Positions 28,305 through 37,904 are shown, counted from the first letter of the stretch. The stretch is DNA of 64,000 nt from Pseudomonas sp. SG20056 (GCF_031764535.1 NZ_CP134499.1:3348001-3412000); one strand, 5' to 3'. Program-made: numbers and translations. The notes: a model not told the origin generated them from the sequence alone.

Positions 28305-29624
28305 ATGACCGACCTGAATCAAAGCGCCTTGCATATGCACACTGGCGTGAACCTCGAAGGAACAGAAATCGACACACTGGTGGTCGGTGCCGGTCAGGCC
28401 GGTGTGGCCATCAGCGAGCACCTGAGCAAACTCGGCGTGCCGCACCTGGTACTGGAACGCAACCGTATAGCCGAAGCCTGGCGCACCGGCCGCTGGGATT
28501 CACTGGTGGCCAACGGCCCGGCATGGCATGACCGCTTTCCAGGGCTGGAATTCGACGACCTCGACGCCGACGCCTTCGCGCCGAAAGAACGCATGGCCGC
28601 CTATTTCGAGGCCTACGCCAAGAAGTTCGACGCGCCGATCCGTACCGGAGTGGAAGTGAAGAGCGTGGTGCGCAATAGCGACCGCCCAGGCTTCACCATC
28701 GCTACCTCTGCAGGCGTGATCCAAGCCAATCGCGTGGTCTGCGCCACCGGGCCGTTCCAGCGGCCGGTGATCCCGCCGATTGCGCCCAAAGATGAGCGAC
28801 TGACGCAGATCCACTCCGCGCAGTACTTCAACCCGCAGCAGTTGCCCAAAGGCGCGGTGCTGGTGGTCGGCGCCGGTTCGTCAGGCGTGCAGATCGCCGA
28901 TGAGCTGCAGCGCGCCGGGCGCAAGGTTTACCTCTCGGTCGGCCCACACGACCGGCCGCCGCGCAGCTACCGCAACCGTGACTTCTGCTGGTGGCTCGGT
29001 GTGCTCGGTGAGTGGGATGCGGAAGCCGCCCAGCCGGGCAAGGAACACGTGACCATCGCCGTCAGCGGCGCCCGTGGCGGCCACACTGTGGACTTTCGCG
29101 GCCTGGCCCATCAGGGCATGACCCTGGTAGGGCTGACCAAGGCCTTCGACAACGGCGTGGTGACCTTTCAGCAGGACTTGGCCGACAACCTTGCGCGCGG
29201 CGATGAGAACTACCTGGCGCTGCTGGACGCGGCCGACGCTTATATCGCCCGCAACGGCCTCGACCTGCCGGAAGAACCCGAGGCCCGCAGCCTGTTTCCG
29301 GATCCGGACTGCGTGACCACGCCGCTGCTCGAACTGGACCTGGCCAAGGCCGGCGTCACCTCGATCATCTGGGCCACTGGCTACGCCGTGGATTTCAGCT
29401 GGCTACAGGTCAACGCCTTCGACGCCAAGGGCAAGCCGCAGCACCAGCGCGGCGTGTCCAGCGAGCCGGGGGTGTACTTCCTCGGCCTGCCATGGCTGTC
29501 GCGCCGTGGCTCGAGTTTTATCTGGGGCGTGTGGCACGACGCCAAACACGTCGCCGGGCATATCGCCACCCAGCGCACCTACCTGGCCTATCGCGATAGC
29601 AACGCACGGCAGCTCACTGACTGA
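28305..29624 (+). CDS. flavin-dependent monooxygenase (FMO/CzcO type)
   Basis: A 439-residue two-dinucleotide-domain flavoprotein. The FAD motif is DTLVVGAGQAGVAISEHL (residues about 24-41) and the NAD(P)H motif AVLVVGAGSSGVQIADEL (about residues 184-201), with the linking motif VVCATGPFQRP. The C-terminus has IIWATGYAVDFSWL, the ATG motif of class B/FMO monooxygenases. Such enzymes oxygenate amines, sulfides or ketones, or oxidise amines to imines. It leads a same-strand run with a Rid protein, DUF1028 protein and M20 deacetylase, so it may start catabolism of an N-substituted amino acid. AGAGGA precedes the ATG. Substrate unknown. Confidence 0.85.
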   Translation: MTDLNQSALHMHTGVNLEGTEIDTLVVGAGQAGVAISEHLSKLGVPHLVLERNRIAEAWRTGRWDSLVANGPAWHDRFPGLEFDDLDADAFAPKERMAAYFEAYAKKFDAPIRTGVEVKSVVRNSDRPGFTIATSAGVIQANRVVCATGPFQRPVIPPIAPKDERLTQIHSAQYFNPQQLPKGAVLVVGAGSSGVQIADELQRAGRKVYLSVGPHDRPPRSYRNRDFCWWLGVLGEWDAEAAQPGKEHVTIAVSGARGGHTVDFRGLAHQGMTLVGLTKAFDNGVVTFQQDLADNLARGDENYLALLDAADAYIARNGLDLPEEPEARSLFPDPDCVTTPLLELDLAKAGVTSIIWATGYAVDFSWLQVNAFDAKGKPQHQRGVSSEPGVYFLGLPWLSRRGSSFIWGVWHDAKHVAGHIATQRTYLAYRDSNARQLTD

Positions 29625-29696
29625 GCGCCCTAGCCAGCTCGCTGACCGAGGCCCTGCTGGACCTCCTCAACCACTCCGTATACAGGAAGCACGTCG

Positions 29697-30107
29697 ATGC
29701 CTACCCACACCCGCATCCGCATGTTCAACACCAAAGACACCTACCCCAACCAGAGCCTGGACAACGACCTGTGCCAAGCCGTGCGCGCCGGCAACACCGT
29801 GTATGTACGGGGGCAAATCGGCACCGACTTCAACGGCAAACTGGTCGGCCTCGGCGATCCGCGCGCCCAGGCCGAGCAGGCGATGAAGAACGTCAAACAA
29901 CTGCTCGAAGAAGCCGGCAGCGACTTGTCGCATATCGTCAAAACCACCACCTACCTGATTGACCCGCGCTACCGCGAGCCGGTCTACCAGGAAATCGGCA
30001 AGTGGCTTAAAGGCGTGTTCCCGATCTCTACCGGCCTGGTGATCAGCGGCCTCGGCCAGCCGGAGTGGTTGATGGAGATCGATGTAATCGCGGTGATCCC
30101 AGACTGA
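29697..30107 (+). CDS. Rid (YjgF/YER057c/UK114) family protein lacking the catalytic Arg
   Basis: A 136-residue Rid-family protein: VRGQIGTDFNGKLV, ARAQAEQAMKNVKQLLEEAG-like central helix (residues about 55-75) and HIVKTTTYLID are typical. Canonical RidA hydrolyses enamine/imine intermediates using Arg105 in the motif FPARSC; aligned by eye this protein has FPISTG, i.e. Ser in place of that Arg, placing it in the non-RidA subfamilies. Located between a flavin monooxygenase and a DUF1028 gene. The stop codon TGA lies in the left end (CTGAAAGC) of repeat element copy C. Confidence 0.87.
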   Translation: MPTHTRIRMFNTKDTYPNQSLDNDLCQAVRAGNTVYVRGQIGTDFNGKLVGLGDPRAQAEQAMKNVKQLLEEAGSDLSHIVKTTTYLIDPRYREPVYQEIGKWLKGVFPISTGLVISGLGQPEWLMEIDVIAVIPD

Positions 30108-30228
30108 AAGCTGCTGCATTCCGCCATACGGCGCTGAGGGCAACCAGGATAATGCTCATTTGCACCAGCGAACTCCGCTGTTCCCGGCTGTCCTCGCCTC
30201 GTCTGGCCTTCGCTCGCGACGCTTTCAG
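30104..30228. repeat. dispersed inverted-repeat element, diverged copy C
   Basis: A 125-base segment bounded by CTGAAAGC (30104-30111) and GCTTTCAG (30221-30228). The centre retains ATGCTCATTTGCA and AACTCCGCTGTTC, matching the middle of copies A and B, while the rest has diverged. The stop codon of the Rid gene falls inside its left end. A run of six T follows the right end, so the structure might terminate transcription. Confidence 0.6.
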
Positions 30229-30249
30229 GATTTTTTGTAAGGAGGCTTT

Positions 30250-30924
30250 ATGACCTTTTCCATCGTCGGTCGCTGCAGTGAGACCGGCCAGCTGGGTATC
30301 GCCATCAGCTCATCAAGCATCGCCGTTGGCGCACGTTGCCCCTGGCTGCGCGCCGGGGTCGGAGCGGTGGCCAGCCAGAACATCACCCTGCCGGCCCTCG
30401 GCCCGCAAATTCTCGATGCCCTGGAAGCCGGGCTGGAGCCTGCGGCGGCGCTGGATCAAGCGCTCAGTCGCAACGGCTACAGCCAGTACCGCCAGGTCGC
30501 GCTGCTCGACAGCCAGGGCCGCAGCGCACTGTTCTCCGGCAGCGAAGCGCTGGGGCTGCACAACGCCCTGGCCGGCGAGCAATGCGTGGCGGCCGGCAAC
30601 CTGCTGGCCTCACCGGAAGTGATCGCCGCCATGACTGATGCCTTCGAACACACCCAGGGGCTGCTGGCCGACCGTCTGCTCGCCGCCATGCACGCGGCCA
30701 TGGTTGCAGGCGGCGAAGCCGGGCCGGTGCATTCGGCGGCGCTCAAGGTGGTGGACGACCTCACCTGGCCGCTGATCGACCTGCGCGTGGACTGGGCCGA
30801 TGACAACCCGATTGGCCAGCTGACCAACCTCTGGCACGCCTACCGGCCGCAGATGCAGGACTACGTAATCCGCGCCCTCGACCCAACCCGCGCCCCCAGC
30901 TACGGCGTACCTGGCGATGAGTAA
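30250..30924 (+). CDS. DUF1028 family protein (Ntn-hydrolase-like)
   Basis: A 224-residue DUF1028 protein, a family with an Ntn-hydrolase-like fold but no established reaction. Recognisable stretches are MTFSIVGRCSETGQLGIAIS at the N-terminus, GVGAVASQNITLPALGPQIL, and WPLIDLRVDWADDNPIGQL near the C-terminus. AAGGAGG lies 5 bases before the ATG. Its last codons overlap the start of the following deacetylase gene (ATGAGTAA), a sign of translational coupling. DUF1028 genes often sit with Rid and amidohydrolase-type genes, in line with a role in breaking amide bonds in amino acid derivatives. Confidence 0.88.
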   Translation: MTFSIVGRCSETGQLGIAISSSSIAVGARCPWLRAGVGAVASQNITLPALGPQILDALEAGLEPAAALDQALSRNGYSQYRQVALLDSQGRSALFSGSEALGLHNALAGEQCVAAGNLLASPEVIAAMTDAFEHTQGLLADRLLAAMHAAMVAGGEAGPVHSAALKVVDDLTWPLIDLRVDWADDNPIGQLTNLWHAYRPQMQDYVIRALDPTRAPSYGVPGDE

Positions 30925-32080
30925 CCCCAGCAGCCGCGACCTGCTCGCCGCACTCGTGACCTTCCCCACCGTCAGCCGCGACTCCAATCTGGCGCTGATC
31001 GAATTTGTTCGCGGCTACCTCAACACACTCGGCGTGGCCTGCGAACTGGACTACAACGCGCAGCGCAGCAAGGCCAATCTGTACGCCACCATCGGCCCGA
31101 CTGACCGTGGCGGCGTGCTGCTGTCCGGGCATAGCGACGTGGTCCCGGTGGATGGCCAGGCCTGGACGCTACCGCCCTTCGAGCTAAGCGAACGCGACGG
31201 CAAGCTGTATGGCCGTGGCACCGCCGATATGAAGGGTTTTATTGCCTGCGTGCTGGCCGCTGTGCCGCGCTTTCTCGCCCAGCCGCTGCGCCTGCCGGTG
31301 CATCTGGCGTTTTCCTACGATGAAGAGGTCGGCTGCCTGGGCGTGCGTTCGCTGCTCGCCGACTTGCAGCAGCGCTCCAACAAACCCGTACTGTGCATTA
31401 TTGGCGAGCCCACCGAACTCAGACCGGTGCTCGGCCACAAGGGCAAGCTGGCCATGCGCTGCCAGGTGCAGGGCGCGGCCTGCCACTCGGCCTATGCGCC
31501 ACAGGGCGTGAATGCCATCGAGTACGCCGCCAAGCTGATCAACCGGCTCGGTGAAATCGGCCAGCGTTTGAGCGCAGTCGAACGTCAGGATGCGCGTTTC
31601 GATCCACCCTACTCCACGGTGCAAACCGGGTTGATCAGCGGCGGTCGCGCACTGAATATCGTGCCAGCCGACTGCCAGTTCGACTTCGAGGTACGCGCAC
31701 TGCCCAGCGACGACCCACAACAGGTCGCCGAAGAACTGCGCGCCTACGCCGAAACGGAACTGCTGCCACAGATGCGTCAACGCAGCAGCGCGAGCGCCAT
31801 CGACTTCCAGCCGCTGTCGGCTTACCCCGGCCTGGCCACCGACCCGCATAGCGCAGCGGCCGAACTGCTGGCGCTACTCAGCGGCAGCCACGACTACACC
31901 ACCGTGGCCTTCGGCACGGAAGGCGGCCTATTCCACCAGGCTGGCATCCCCACCGTGGTCTGCGGCCCAGGCAGCATGGACCAAGGCCATAAACCGGATG
32001 AATTTATCAGCCAGCAGCAGCTCGATGGCTGCGATGCGCTGTTGGTGCGTTTGGCCGATTGGCTGCAAGAACGTGCCTAG
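30917..32080 (+). CDS. M20 family deacetylase, acetylornithine deacetylase (ArgE)-like
   Basis: A 387-residue M20 metallopeptidase of the ArgE/acetylornithine deacetylase type. Metal-binding motifs are SGHSDVVPVDG (His, Asp), GRGTADMKGF (Asp), the catalytic/metal pair YDEEVGCLG (Glu-Glu), and a terminal His in CGPGSMDQGHKPDEF. The dimerisation domain lies in the middle (about residues 175-290). ArgE removes the acetyl group from N-acetylornithine, but because this gene overlaps the DUF1028 gene and belongs to a catabolic-looking cluster, it probably acts on another N-acyl amino acid. True argE in Pseudomonas is usually encoded elsewhere, near argA. Confidence 0.88.
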   Translation: MSNPSSRDLLAALVTFPTVSRDSNLALIEFVRGYLNTLGVACELDYNAQRSKANLYATIGPTDRGGVLLSGHSDVVPVDGQAWTLPPFELSERDGKLYGRGTADMKGFIACVLAAVPRFLAQPLRLPVHLAFSYDEEVGCLGVRSLLADLQQRSNKPVLCIIGEPTELRPVLGHKGKLAMRCQVQGAACHSAYAPQGVNAIEYAAKLINRLGEIGQRLSAVERQDARFDPPYSTVQTGLISGGRALNIVPADCQFDFEVRALPSDDPQQVAEELRAYAETELLPQMRQRSSASAIDFQPLSAYPGLATDPHSAAAELLALLSGSHDYTTVAFGTEGGLFHQAGIPTVVCGPGSMDQGHKPDEFISQQQLDGCDALLVRLADWLQERA

Positions 32081-32946
32081 GCCCGATCAACAGCGCATTC
32101 CCCTGAAATAAACGCCGCTATATGCGCCGCACTGGCGTCGGGATACTGATTCTGCGGCCCATGCCCGGTGCTGGGCAGGGTCAGCAGATGCAAAGTGGGC
32201 AAGGCACGATTGAGCGCGTACCAGTTCTCCACCGGGAAGACGATGTCGTGATCGCCGCCCAAGTGCAGCACCGGCGTTTGCGTTTGCTTGAGCGCATCCA
32301 GCGCCGCTTGCAGCGGAAACATCGGGTTGCGCGGCCCGTCGCCCAGGGACTGCGCGGCCCAGGCATAAGGCACCGGCGTGCAGCGCCCTTCACTGCGCTG
32401 GGCAATACGCTCGGCCGAACGCAACGCAGCTTCACGGCTACTCGCCGAGGCTGGCTCGAAAAACAGGCTGACGAAATCCTCGAAATCGTTATCGCGAGCG
32501 GCCAGCTGGTAGAACTGAGATTCGCCGGTTTTGACCAGAGGGCCGGGCGGCGTGGTGGCAATCAACAACAGATGGCTAAGCAGTTGCGGGGCTTGCAACA
32601 ACACCAACTGCGCCGCAACGCCGCCGATTGACCAACCACCCAGTACCACTCTGCCCAGCTGCAACGCGCCAATCAGATCAATAGCGTCCTTGGCCAGTGA
32701 GGCTGGGTCATAGCTCGGCTGGCCCGTGGACCAACCCAAGCCGCTGTAGTCGAAGATATAAACCCGCAAGCCCCGCGCGGCGAGCGCATCAAGGAAGGCA
32801 GGGTCCCAATCGTCCATGACGCCCCTGAAACGCAGGCACAGCACCAGCGGCGGACCCTCACCCATTACGCGATAAGCCAGGCGGCGCCCGCCGACTTCGA
32901 CGAACTGATTGGGTACTGCGCTGGCGGAAGTGGAAAGGCTCATCAT
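32077..32946 (-). CDS. alpha/beta hydrolase
   Basis: A 289-residue cytoplasmic alpha/beta hydrolase with the nucleophile elbow GGWSIGG, acid LGGDHDIVFP and catalytic His in STGHGPQ. The N-terminal strand pattern RRLAYRVMGEGPPLVLCLRF is typical. ATG 32946 (with GGAG upstream; a second ATG follows directly) is chosen over the longer frame from 33108, which would run into the catalase gene. It starts 13 bases after the catalase stop and may be co-transcribed with it. Substrate unknown; an esterase or haloperoxidase-like enzyme is possible. Confidence 0.85.
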   Translation of the reverse strand: MMSLSTSASAVPNQFVEVGGRRLAYRVMGEGPPLVLCLRFRGVMDDWDPAFLDALAARGLRVYIFDYSGLGWSTGQPSYDPASLAKDAIDLIGALQLGRVVLGGWSIGGVAAQLVLLQAPQLLSHLLLIATTPPGPLVKTGESQFYQLAARDNDFEDFVSLFFEPASASSREAALRSAERIAQRSEGRCTPVPYAWAAQSLGDGPRNPMFPLQAALDALKQTQTPVLHLGGDHDIVFPVENWYALNRALPTLHLLTLPSTGHGPQNQYPDASAAHIAAFISGECAVDRA

Positions 32947-32959
32947 TGCTCGCTCCAGC

Positions 32960-34408
32960 TCAAAGAATGGTCTGATTCGCCAGCCCGAGCGCCTGCGCCA
33001 CACCAGCGCCGTAGGCCGGATCAGCCTTGCTGCAGTTGCCGATATGGCGCTGCTTGATCGCGTCGGGTGCATCGCCGAGCGCTCTGGCCGTGTTATCGAA
33101 AAGCGCATGCTGTTGCGCCGGACTCATCAGGCGGAACAAGTCGCCGGGCTGCTGGTAATGATCATCGTCGATGCGGTGATCCCAGTTGGTCGCGCTGCCG
33201 TCGAGCGGCAGCGGCGGCTCGCGTAGTTCCTGCTGATCCTCCCAGACGCCCTGGCTATTGGGGTAATGGGCGATGGTTGAACCCTGGTTGCCATCGGTGC
33301 GCATGGCGCCGTCGCGGTGGTAGCTGTGATAAGGACAGCGCGGCGCGTTGACCGGGATCTGATTGAAGTTCACACCCAGCCGGTAGCGCTGGGCGTCACC
33401 GTAGGAGAACAGCCGCGCCTGGAGCATCTTGTCTGGCGAAAAGCCGATACCAGGGACGATGTTGGCCGGGGAAAAGGCCGCCTGCTCCACTTCGGCAAAG
33501 TGGTTGTCCGGGTTGCGGTTCAGCTCCAGTACGCCGACCTCGATCAACGGAAAGTCGCCATGCGGCCAGACCTTGGTCAGGTCGAACGGATTATGCGGAT
33601 GGCGCTGCGCCTGCTCTTCGCTCATCACCTGAATGCACAGCGTCCAACGCGGAAAGTCGCCACGCTCGATGCTCTGGTACAGATCGCGCAGATGGCTTTC
33701 GCGGTCCCCGCCAATCACCGCGCCGGCCTCGGCATCGCTGAGGTTCTCGATGCCCTGCTGACAGCGCAGGTGAAACTTAACCCAGACCCGCTGGTTATCA
33801 CCGTTGAGCAGGCTGAAGGTATGGCTGCCAAAACCGTGCATATGCCGGTAGCTACGCGGAATGCCGCGCTCGCTCATGGTGATGGTGACCTGGTGCAGCG
33901 CCTCTGGCAGCAGGGTCCAGAAATCCCAGTTGTTGCTGGCACTGCGCAGGCCGCTACGCGGGTCGCGTTTAACCGCATGATTGAGATCCGGAAAGCGCAT
34001 CGGGTCGCGAAAGAAGAACACCGGGGTGTTATTACCGACCAGGTCCCAGTTGCCCTCATCGGTGTAGAACTTCACGGCAAAGCCGCGGATATCACGCTCG
34101 GCATCGGCCGCACCGCGCTCACCCGCCACAGTGGAGAAACGCACGAACAGCGGCGTTTGCTTGCCGACTTGGGCAAACAGGCTGGCGCGGCTGTAACGGC
34201 TGATATCGCCCGTCACCGTGAAGGTGCCGTAAGCGCCAGCGCCCTTGGCATGCATGCGCCGTTCGGGGATCACCTCACGGTCGAAATGCGCGAGCTTCTC
34301 GATCAGCCAGATGTCCTGCAGCAGCGCCGGCCCACGCGGCCCGGCGGTCTGGATATTGAGGTTATCGACCACCGGAGCACCGGTGGCATGGGTCAGTTTG
34401 TTCTTCAT
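32960..34408 (-). CDS. katA: monofunctional heme catalase (KatA-like)
   Basis: A 482-residue clade-3-type small-subunit catalase, the same length as P. aeruginosa KatA and strongly similar to it. The distal heme His is in [13 protein letters not shown], the distal Asn in [16 protein letters not shown], and the proximal heme-ligand Tyr in [14 protein letters not shown]. It dismutates hydrogen peroxide in the cytoplasm (there is no signal peptide). The remaining family blocks ([29 protein letters not shown]) are intact. Upstream, 72 bases separate it from the secreted-protein gene. No OxyR site can be identified by eye. Confidence 0.93.
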   Translation of the reverse strand: MKNKLTHATGAPVVDNLNIQTAGPRGPALLQDIWLIEKLAHFDREVIPERRMHAKGAGAYGTFTVTGDISRYSRASLFAQVGKQTPLFVRFSTVAGERGAADAERDIRGFAVKFYTDEGNWDLVGNNTPVFFFRDPMRFPDLNHAVKRDPRSGLRSASNNWDFWTLLPEALHQVTITMSERGIPRSYRHMHGFGSHTFSLLNGDNQRVWVKFHLRCQQGIENLSDAEAGAVIGGDRESHLRDLYQSIERGDFPRWTLCIQVMSEEQAQRHPHNPFDLTKVWPHGDFPLIEVGVLELNRNPDNHFAEVEQAAFSPANIVPGIGFSPDKMLQARLFSYGDAQRYRLGVNFNQIPVNAPRCPYHSYHRDGAMRTDGNQGSTIAHYPNSQGVWEDQQELREPPLPLDGSATNWDHRIDDDHYQQPGDLFRLMSPAQQHALFDNTARALGDAPDAIKQRHIGNCSKADPAYGAGVAQALGLANQTIL

Positions 34409-34480
34409 GACAAGTGCTCCTCAAACGGGTGCGCCAAACAGCCGCCGGTGATGATGGCCAGAGGCAGCCCGAGAAATGAT

Positions 34481-35218
34481 TTAGTCCGTAGCGTTCCAGG
34501 TTGCCGGTAACGACAGGTCGCCGGAGGCCACATCCCAGACGCTGGAAACGCACAACAAAGGGTTGTGCAGATCGGCGTTGACCTGCAGCGCGGCGGTCAC
34601 CCCGTCGTAGTTGAAGCTGGCGGGAAAACCGACGGCAGACAGCGGTACGCGAATTTGCGCGGCTTCGTTTTTCACGCTGAGGTCGTAGCCAGGCGAGTCG
34701 ATATAGATCGGCACACCGGGCCAGGTGGGCGGCAGCTTGGGCTTGGCACCCTCGGGAATGTCGCGCACCTTGAGGCCGCTGGGGCCGCAACTGGGATCCT
34801 TGGTCAGCACCACCCAATGCGAGTGCCACAGGCCGCCGTCGTTGGTTTTGTCGCCATCGCCGTTTTCATCGAGTTGCGGCGTGTCGTCGAAGTCCGGGTG
34901 TGAAGTCAGCGCCAGGGCGAGCATGCCCGAGTCGTCCTCGAATCCAACTGTCCCGCTGTTCAGGCTGGTCGGCCAGACATAACTGTAGACCTCGGCACCG
35001 GCAAAACTGCCCTTGGCTGTGGGTAGACGACTGCCCGCCTGACCGTCGACCAGTTGCTCGAATACCAGGTCGCTGCCGTCCTTGAATACGCGGGTGTGCA
35101 CCAGGTCGAAGGCTGCTTCGACCTGAGCACTTTTCTCGCTATGAATTCCACCGGCCTCATGCGCCCAAGCAGGACTGGCCAGCAGCGCTGCAAAAGCGAT
35201 AGTCATCCTGTGTGTCAT
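34481..35218 (-). CDS. secreted protein of unknown function
   Basis: A 245-residue exported protein that I do not recognise. Residues 1-19 form a signal peptide (MTIAFAALLASPAWA-HEAGG). The mature part has an acidic DENGDGDKTNDGG loop that resembles a calcium-binding loop, a WHSHWVV histidine pair and two cysteines far apart. The start at 35218 is fixed by AGGAGG 4 bases upstream; the open frame to 35425 is antisense overhang into the next gene. It is the last gene of a four-gene minus-strand run with envelope-directed hydrolases. Confidence 0.75.
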   Translation of the reverse strand: MTHRMTIAFAALLASPAWAHEAGGIHSEKSAQVEAAFDLVHTRVFKDGSDLVFEQLVDGQAGSRLPTAKGSFAGAEVYSYVWPTSLNSGTVGFEDDSGMLALALTSHPDFDDTPQLDENGDGDKTNDGGLWHSHWVVLTKDPSCGPSGLKVRDIPEGAKPKLPPTWPGVPIYIDSPGYDLSVKNEAAQIRVPLSAVGFPASFNYDGVTAALQVNADLHNPLLCVSSVWDVASGDLSLPATWNATD

Positions 35219-35226
35219 ACAGCCTC

Positions 35227-35781
35227 CTAAAGTGCCTGCAGGTACTCGGCCGTGGAAATCACCGGTGCATAGCCGAAGCTGAGCGCCGCCATAAAGGCGG
35301 CGTGTACCTGCTCGGCGGGCACTTTGACGCCATTGAACTCCAGATCGAGAGTGGCGCAGGCGTCGTGTAGCACCGTGGTGGCGTAGCCAAAATCCACGGC
35401 GGCGCGGGTGATGCCGTCCACGCACATATGGCTCATATTGCCCACCACCACGACGGTCTCTATGCCGTGCCGATCCAGCACGGCCTTGAGCTCGGTTTCC
35501 CGGAACGAGTTGATGTAATGCTTGAGCACTACCGGCTCGTTAGGCTGATTGATCACGCTGGAATGCAGCTGTGCGCCCTCACTGCCGGGACGGAAGAACG
35601 GTGCGTCGGCACTGGTGAACTCATGGCGGATATGCACCACCAAATCACCACGCTCGCGGAACACGGCAATCACCTGCGCCGCCTTGGCGGCAGCCACCTC
35701 GACCTTGCTCAGGGCCCACAGGCCGCCGGGGAAGTAGTCGTTCTGGATATCCACCACGATCAAAGCTGTTTTGCTGCTCAT
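35227..35781 (-). CDS. isochorismatase-family cysteine hydrolase
   Basis: A 184-residue member of the isochorismatase/nicotinamidase superfamily. The catalytic Asp is in LIVVDIQNDYFPGG, the Lys in VVLKHYINSF, and the Cys in GNMSHMCVDGITRAA with the preceding cis-peptide region. Family enzymes hydrolyse amides, vinyl ethers or N-carbamoyl compounds; the substrate is unknown. It is cytoplasmic (no signal peptide). GAGAGGACA precedes the ATG. It is eight bases upstream of the secreted-protein gene and 34 bases downstream of the lipoprotein hydrolase, in one operon. Confidence 0.9.
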   Translation of the reverse strand: MSSKTALIVVDIQNDYFPGGLWALSKVEVAAAKAAQVIAVFRERGDLVVHIRHEFTSADAPFFRPGSEGAQLHSSVINQPNEPVVLKHYINSFRETELKAVLDRHGIETVVVVGNMSHMCVDGITRAAVDFGYATTVLHDACATLDLEFNGVKVPAEQVHAAFMAALSFGYAPVISTAEYLQAL

Positions 35782-35815
35782 GTGCCTGTCCTCTCAATAG
35801 GTGTGAACCGCCTGC

Positions 35816-36802
35816 TTAGCTGCGCAGAAAGGCCAGCATGTCCGCGTTGAGTTTTTCCTTGTGGGTATCGGTAATGCCGTGGGGCGCACCGGGGTAGATC
35901 ACCAGCTTGGCGTGCGGCACCAGCTTGGCCGAGGCGCGTGCGGCGGCATCCACGGGGACGATCTGGTCGTCGTCGCCGTGCAGGATCAGCGTGGGAATAG
36001 AGAACTTCTTCAGGTCTTCAGTGAAATCAGTTTCGGAGAAGGCCTTAATGCAGTCGTAGGCATTCTTGTGTCCAGCCATCATGCCCTGCATCCAGAAGGC
36101 GTCGATCACGCCCTGGGAGGGTTTGGCACCGGGACGGTTGTAGCCAAAGAACGGACCACTGGCGACGTCTTTGTACAGCTGCGAGCGGTCGGCAATCGAA
36201 GCGGCACGAATGCCGTCGAACACCGAAAGTGGCAGGCCACCTGGATTGGCCTCGGTCTGCACCATCAGCGGCGGAACCGCCGAGATCAACCCTGCCTTGG
36301 CCACTCTGGCGGTGCCGTGCTTGCCGATGTAACGCGCCACTTCGCCGCCGCCGGTGGAGAAGCCAAACAGCGCAGCACCGCGTACGTCCAGGTGATCGAG
36401 CAACTGGGCCAGATCATCGGCGTAGGTATTCATCTCGTTACCGTTCCAAGGTTGGCTGGAACGGCCATGGCCCCGACGGTCGTGGGCGATCACCCGATAA
36501 CCGTTGCTGGCCAGAAAGAACATCTGCGCCTCCCAACTATCGGAATTGAGTGGCCAGCCGTGGCTGAGGACTACAACCGGGCCGGTGCCCCAATCCTTGT
36601 AATAAATTTCGGTGCCGTCACGAGTGGTAATAGTGCCCATGGTCTTGCGCTCTCCATTCTCAGGTTGTGGACGGGTTGCTGCGGAGCCACTGCCGCGCAT
36701 GCAACCGCCTAGGGGTAACAACATCGTTGTGGCCAGCACGGCCGAGCCGAACAGCAGTTGGCGACGGCCTTTATTCAGAGGTTGCTCAGGGTTGTGCGGC
36801 AT
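35816..36802 (-). CDS. exported alpha/beta hydrolase (non-heme chloroperoxidase type), probable lipoprotein
   Basis: A 328-residue alpha/beta hydrolase with an export signal: a twin-arginine-like [10 protein letters not shown], a hydrophobic stretch, and the lipobox PLGGC at about residue 34. The enzyme domain begins [18 protein letters not shown], with [13 protein letters not shown] holding the nucleophile Ser, [11 protein letters not shown] the Asp and YPGAPHGI the His. This matches the haloperoxidase/arylesterase group. The start at 36802 gives the family-like N-terminus and overlaps the upstream SMP-30-like gene by 17 bases, so the two are translationally linked. It probably acts in the periplasm or at the outer membrane on an ester or lactone. 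Confidence 0.88.
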   Translation of the reverse strand: MPHNPEQPLNKGRRQLLFGSAVLATTMLLPLGGCMRGSGSAATRPQPENGERKTMGTITTRDGTEIYYKDWGTGPVVVLSHGWPLNSDSWEAQMFFLASNGYRVIAHDRRGHGRSSQPWNGNEMNTYADDLAQLLDHLDVRGAALFGFSTGGGEVARYIGKHGTARVAKAGLISAVPPLMVQTEANPGGLPLSVFDGIRAASIADRSQLYKDVASGPFFGYNRPGAKPSQGVIDAFWMQGMMAGHKNAYDCIKAFSETDFTEDLKKFSIPTLILHGDDDQIVPVDAAARASAKLVPHAKLVIYPGAPHGITDTHKEKLNADMLAFLRS

Positions 36803-37904
36803 TGGCGGGCTCTCCCTTGGTTGGCGATTGCGGGAGGCGTACACGCATCAGGTTCCAGGTGCTCACCTGTTCTTCCCACTCATCGCCCTCGGCAGGCGTC
36901 AATGGCAGAGCCAGGTTGCTGACCACCATCCACTCGCCCTGCACCACGCTGCTGGCAGGGAATAACAGGCCACGCGGCGCACCGTTACTGGCGAGGCCTT
37001 GAAAGCCACCCGCACGCACGCGGATCAGGCCGCGCTCGTCGAGCCCCAGCAGTTGGTCGATCTGATTGGCCAACAGCCACAGAAGGCCGTCGTGAAACAA
37101 CAAACCGTCGGCCCCCGGCAGGCTCTCGGCCAGCACCTGCACCTCGCCGTTCGGCAAGCTCATACGTAGCAGGCGGCCGTCACCGGCGTTGTTGATATAC
37201 AGCTGACTTTCGTCGGCGTTGAAGGCCAGGCCGTTGGCTCCGAAGGGCAGAGAGCCTGCCGTGGCCAATAGCGGATCGCGCGACAGCACTTCTAGCGCAC
37301 AAGGTTTGCAAACCGTGGCGTTGGCGATGCGATACAGCGCGCCCTGGAAGGAGTCAGAAACGTAGAGGTCGCCATTGCCGGCGAACACCAGGCCATTTGG
37401 CGCAGGCATACCGCTGGAGCCGAAGTGGATCTGATCCTGGCTGCCATCCGGGTTGGCCACCGCGCGCGCAGCGGGTGCTGCCGGCTTCAGTTGCGGGAAG
37501 TCGAGCAAGTCCTCGACTGGGGTGTTCGCCACAAACTCCGCCGGAATGCGTTGCAGTTTGCCTGCACCAAAATTGAGGATGTAAATCTGCCCATTGACAT
37601 AGCCCAACCCTGTCAGCGGGGTAGCGGCAAAGGCGCGTTGCGCCAGCAGCCGGCCGTCCGCCGCATAGCGCAGCAACTGGTTATTGCGGTCGCAGGCGGG
37701 TTGGCGAGCATCGAAGGTGCCGACATAGATTTCGCCGTTGTGCGGATTGCCAGCGAGCCCTTCCGGATAGCGCACACCGGCTGGCAGCTCGGCGAACGGC
37801 TCGACCTCAAGCAGCTGCGGCCCCTGTGCGTTGGCCCATGCACAGGCGGATGCGCCAGCCAGAACCAGACAGAAGATGCCCATATTGCGCTTCGACAGAC
37901 ACAT
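36786..37904 (-). CDS. exported SMP-30/gluconolactonase-like beta-propeller protein
   Basis: A 372-residue exported protein with a signal peptide (residues 1-26, ending ACAWANA) and a six-bladed-propeller type repeat pattern: [57 protein letters not shown]. The latter blocks resemble the metal-binding Asn/Asp motifs of SMP-30/gluconolactonase enzymes. GGAGG lies 4 bases before the ATG at 37904; the same GGAGGCTGTATG context recurs at the secreted gene at 35218. It is the first gene of a four-gene operon with a chloroperoxidase-type hydrolase and an isochorismatase-like enzyme. Lactone hydrolysis is plausible. Confidence 0.82.
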   Translation of the reverse strand: MCLSKRNMGIFCLVLAGASACAWANAQGPQLLEVEPFAELPAGVRYPEGLAGNPHNGEIYVGTFDARQPACDRNNQLLRYAADGRLLAQRAFAATPLTGLGYVNGQIYILNFGAGKLQRIPAEFVANTPVEDLLDFPQLKPAAPAARAVANPDGSQDQIHFGSSGMPAPNGLVFAGNGDLYVSDSFQGALYRIANATVCKPCALEVLSRDPLLATAGSLPFGANGLAFNADESQLYINNAGDGRLLRMSLPNGEVQVLAESLPGADGLLFHDGLLWLLANQIDQLLGLDERGLIRVRAGGFQGLASNGAPRGLLFPASSVVQGEWMVVSNLALPLTPAEGDEWEEQVSTWNLMRVRLPQSPTKGEPANAAQP

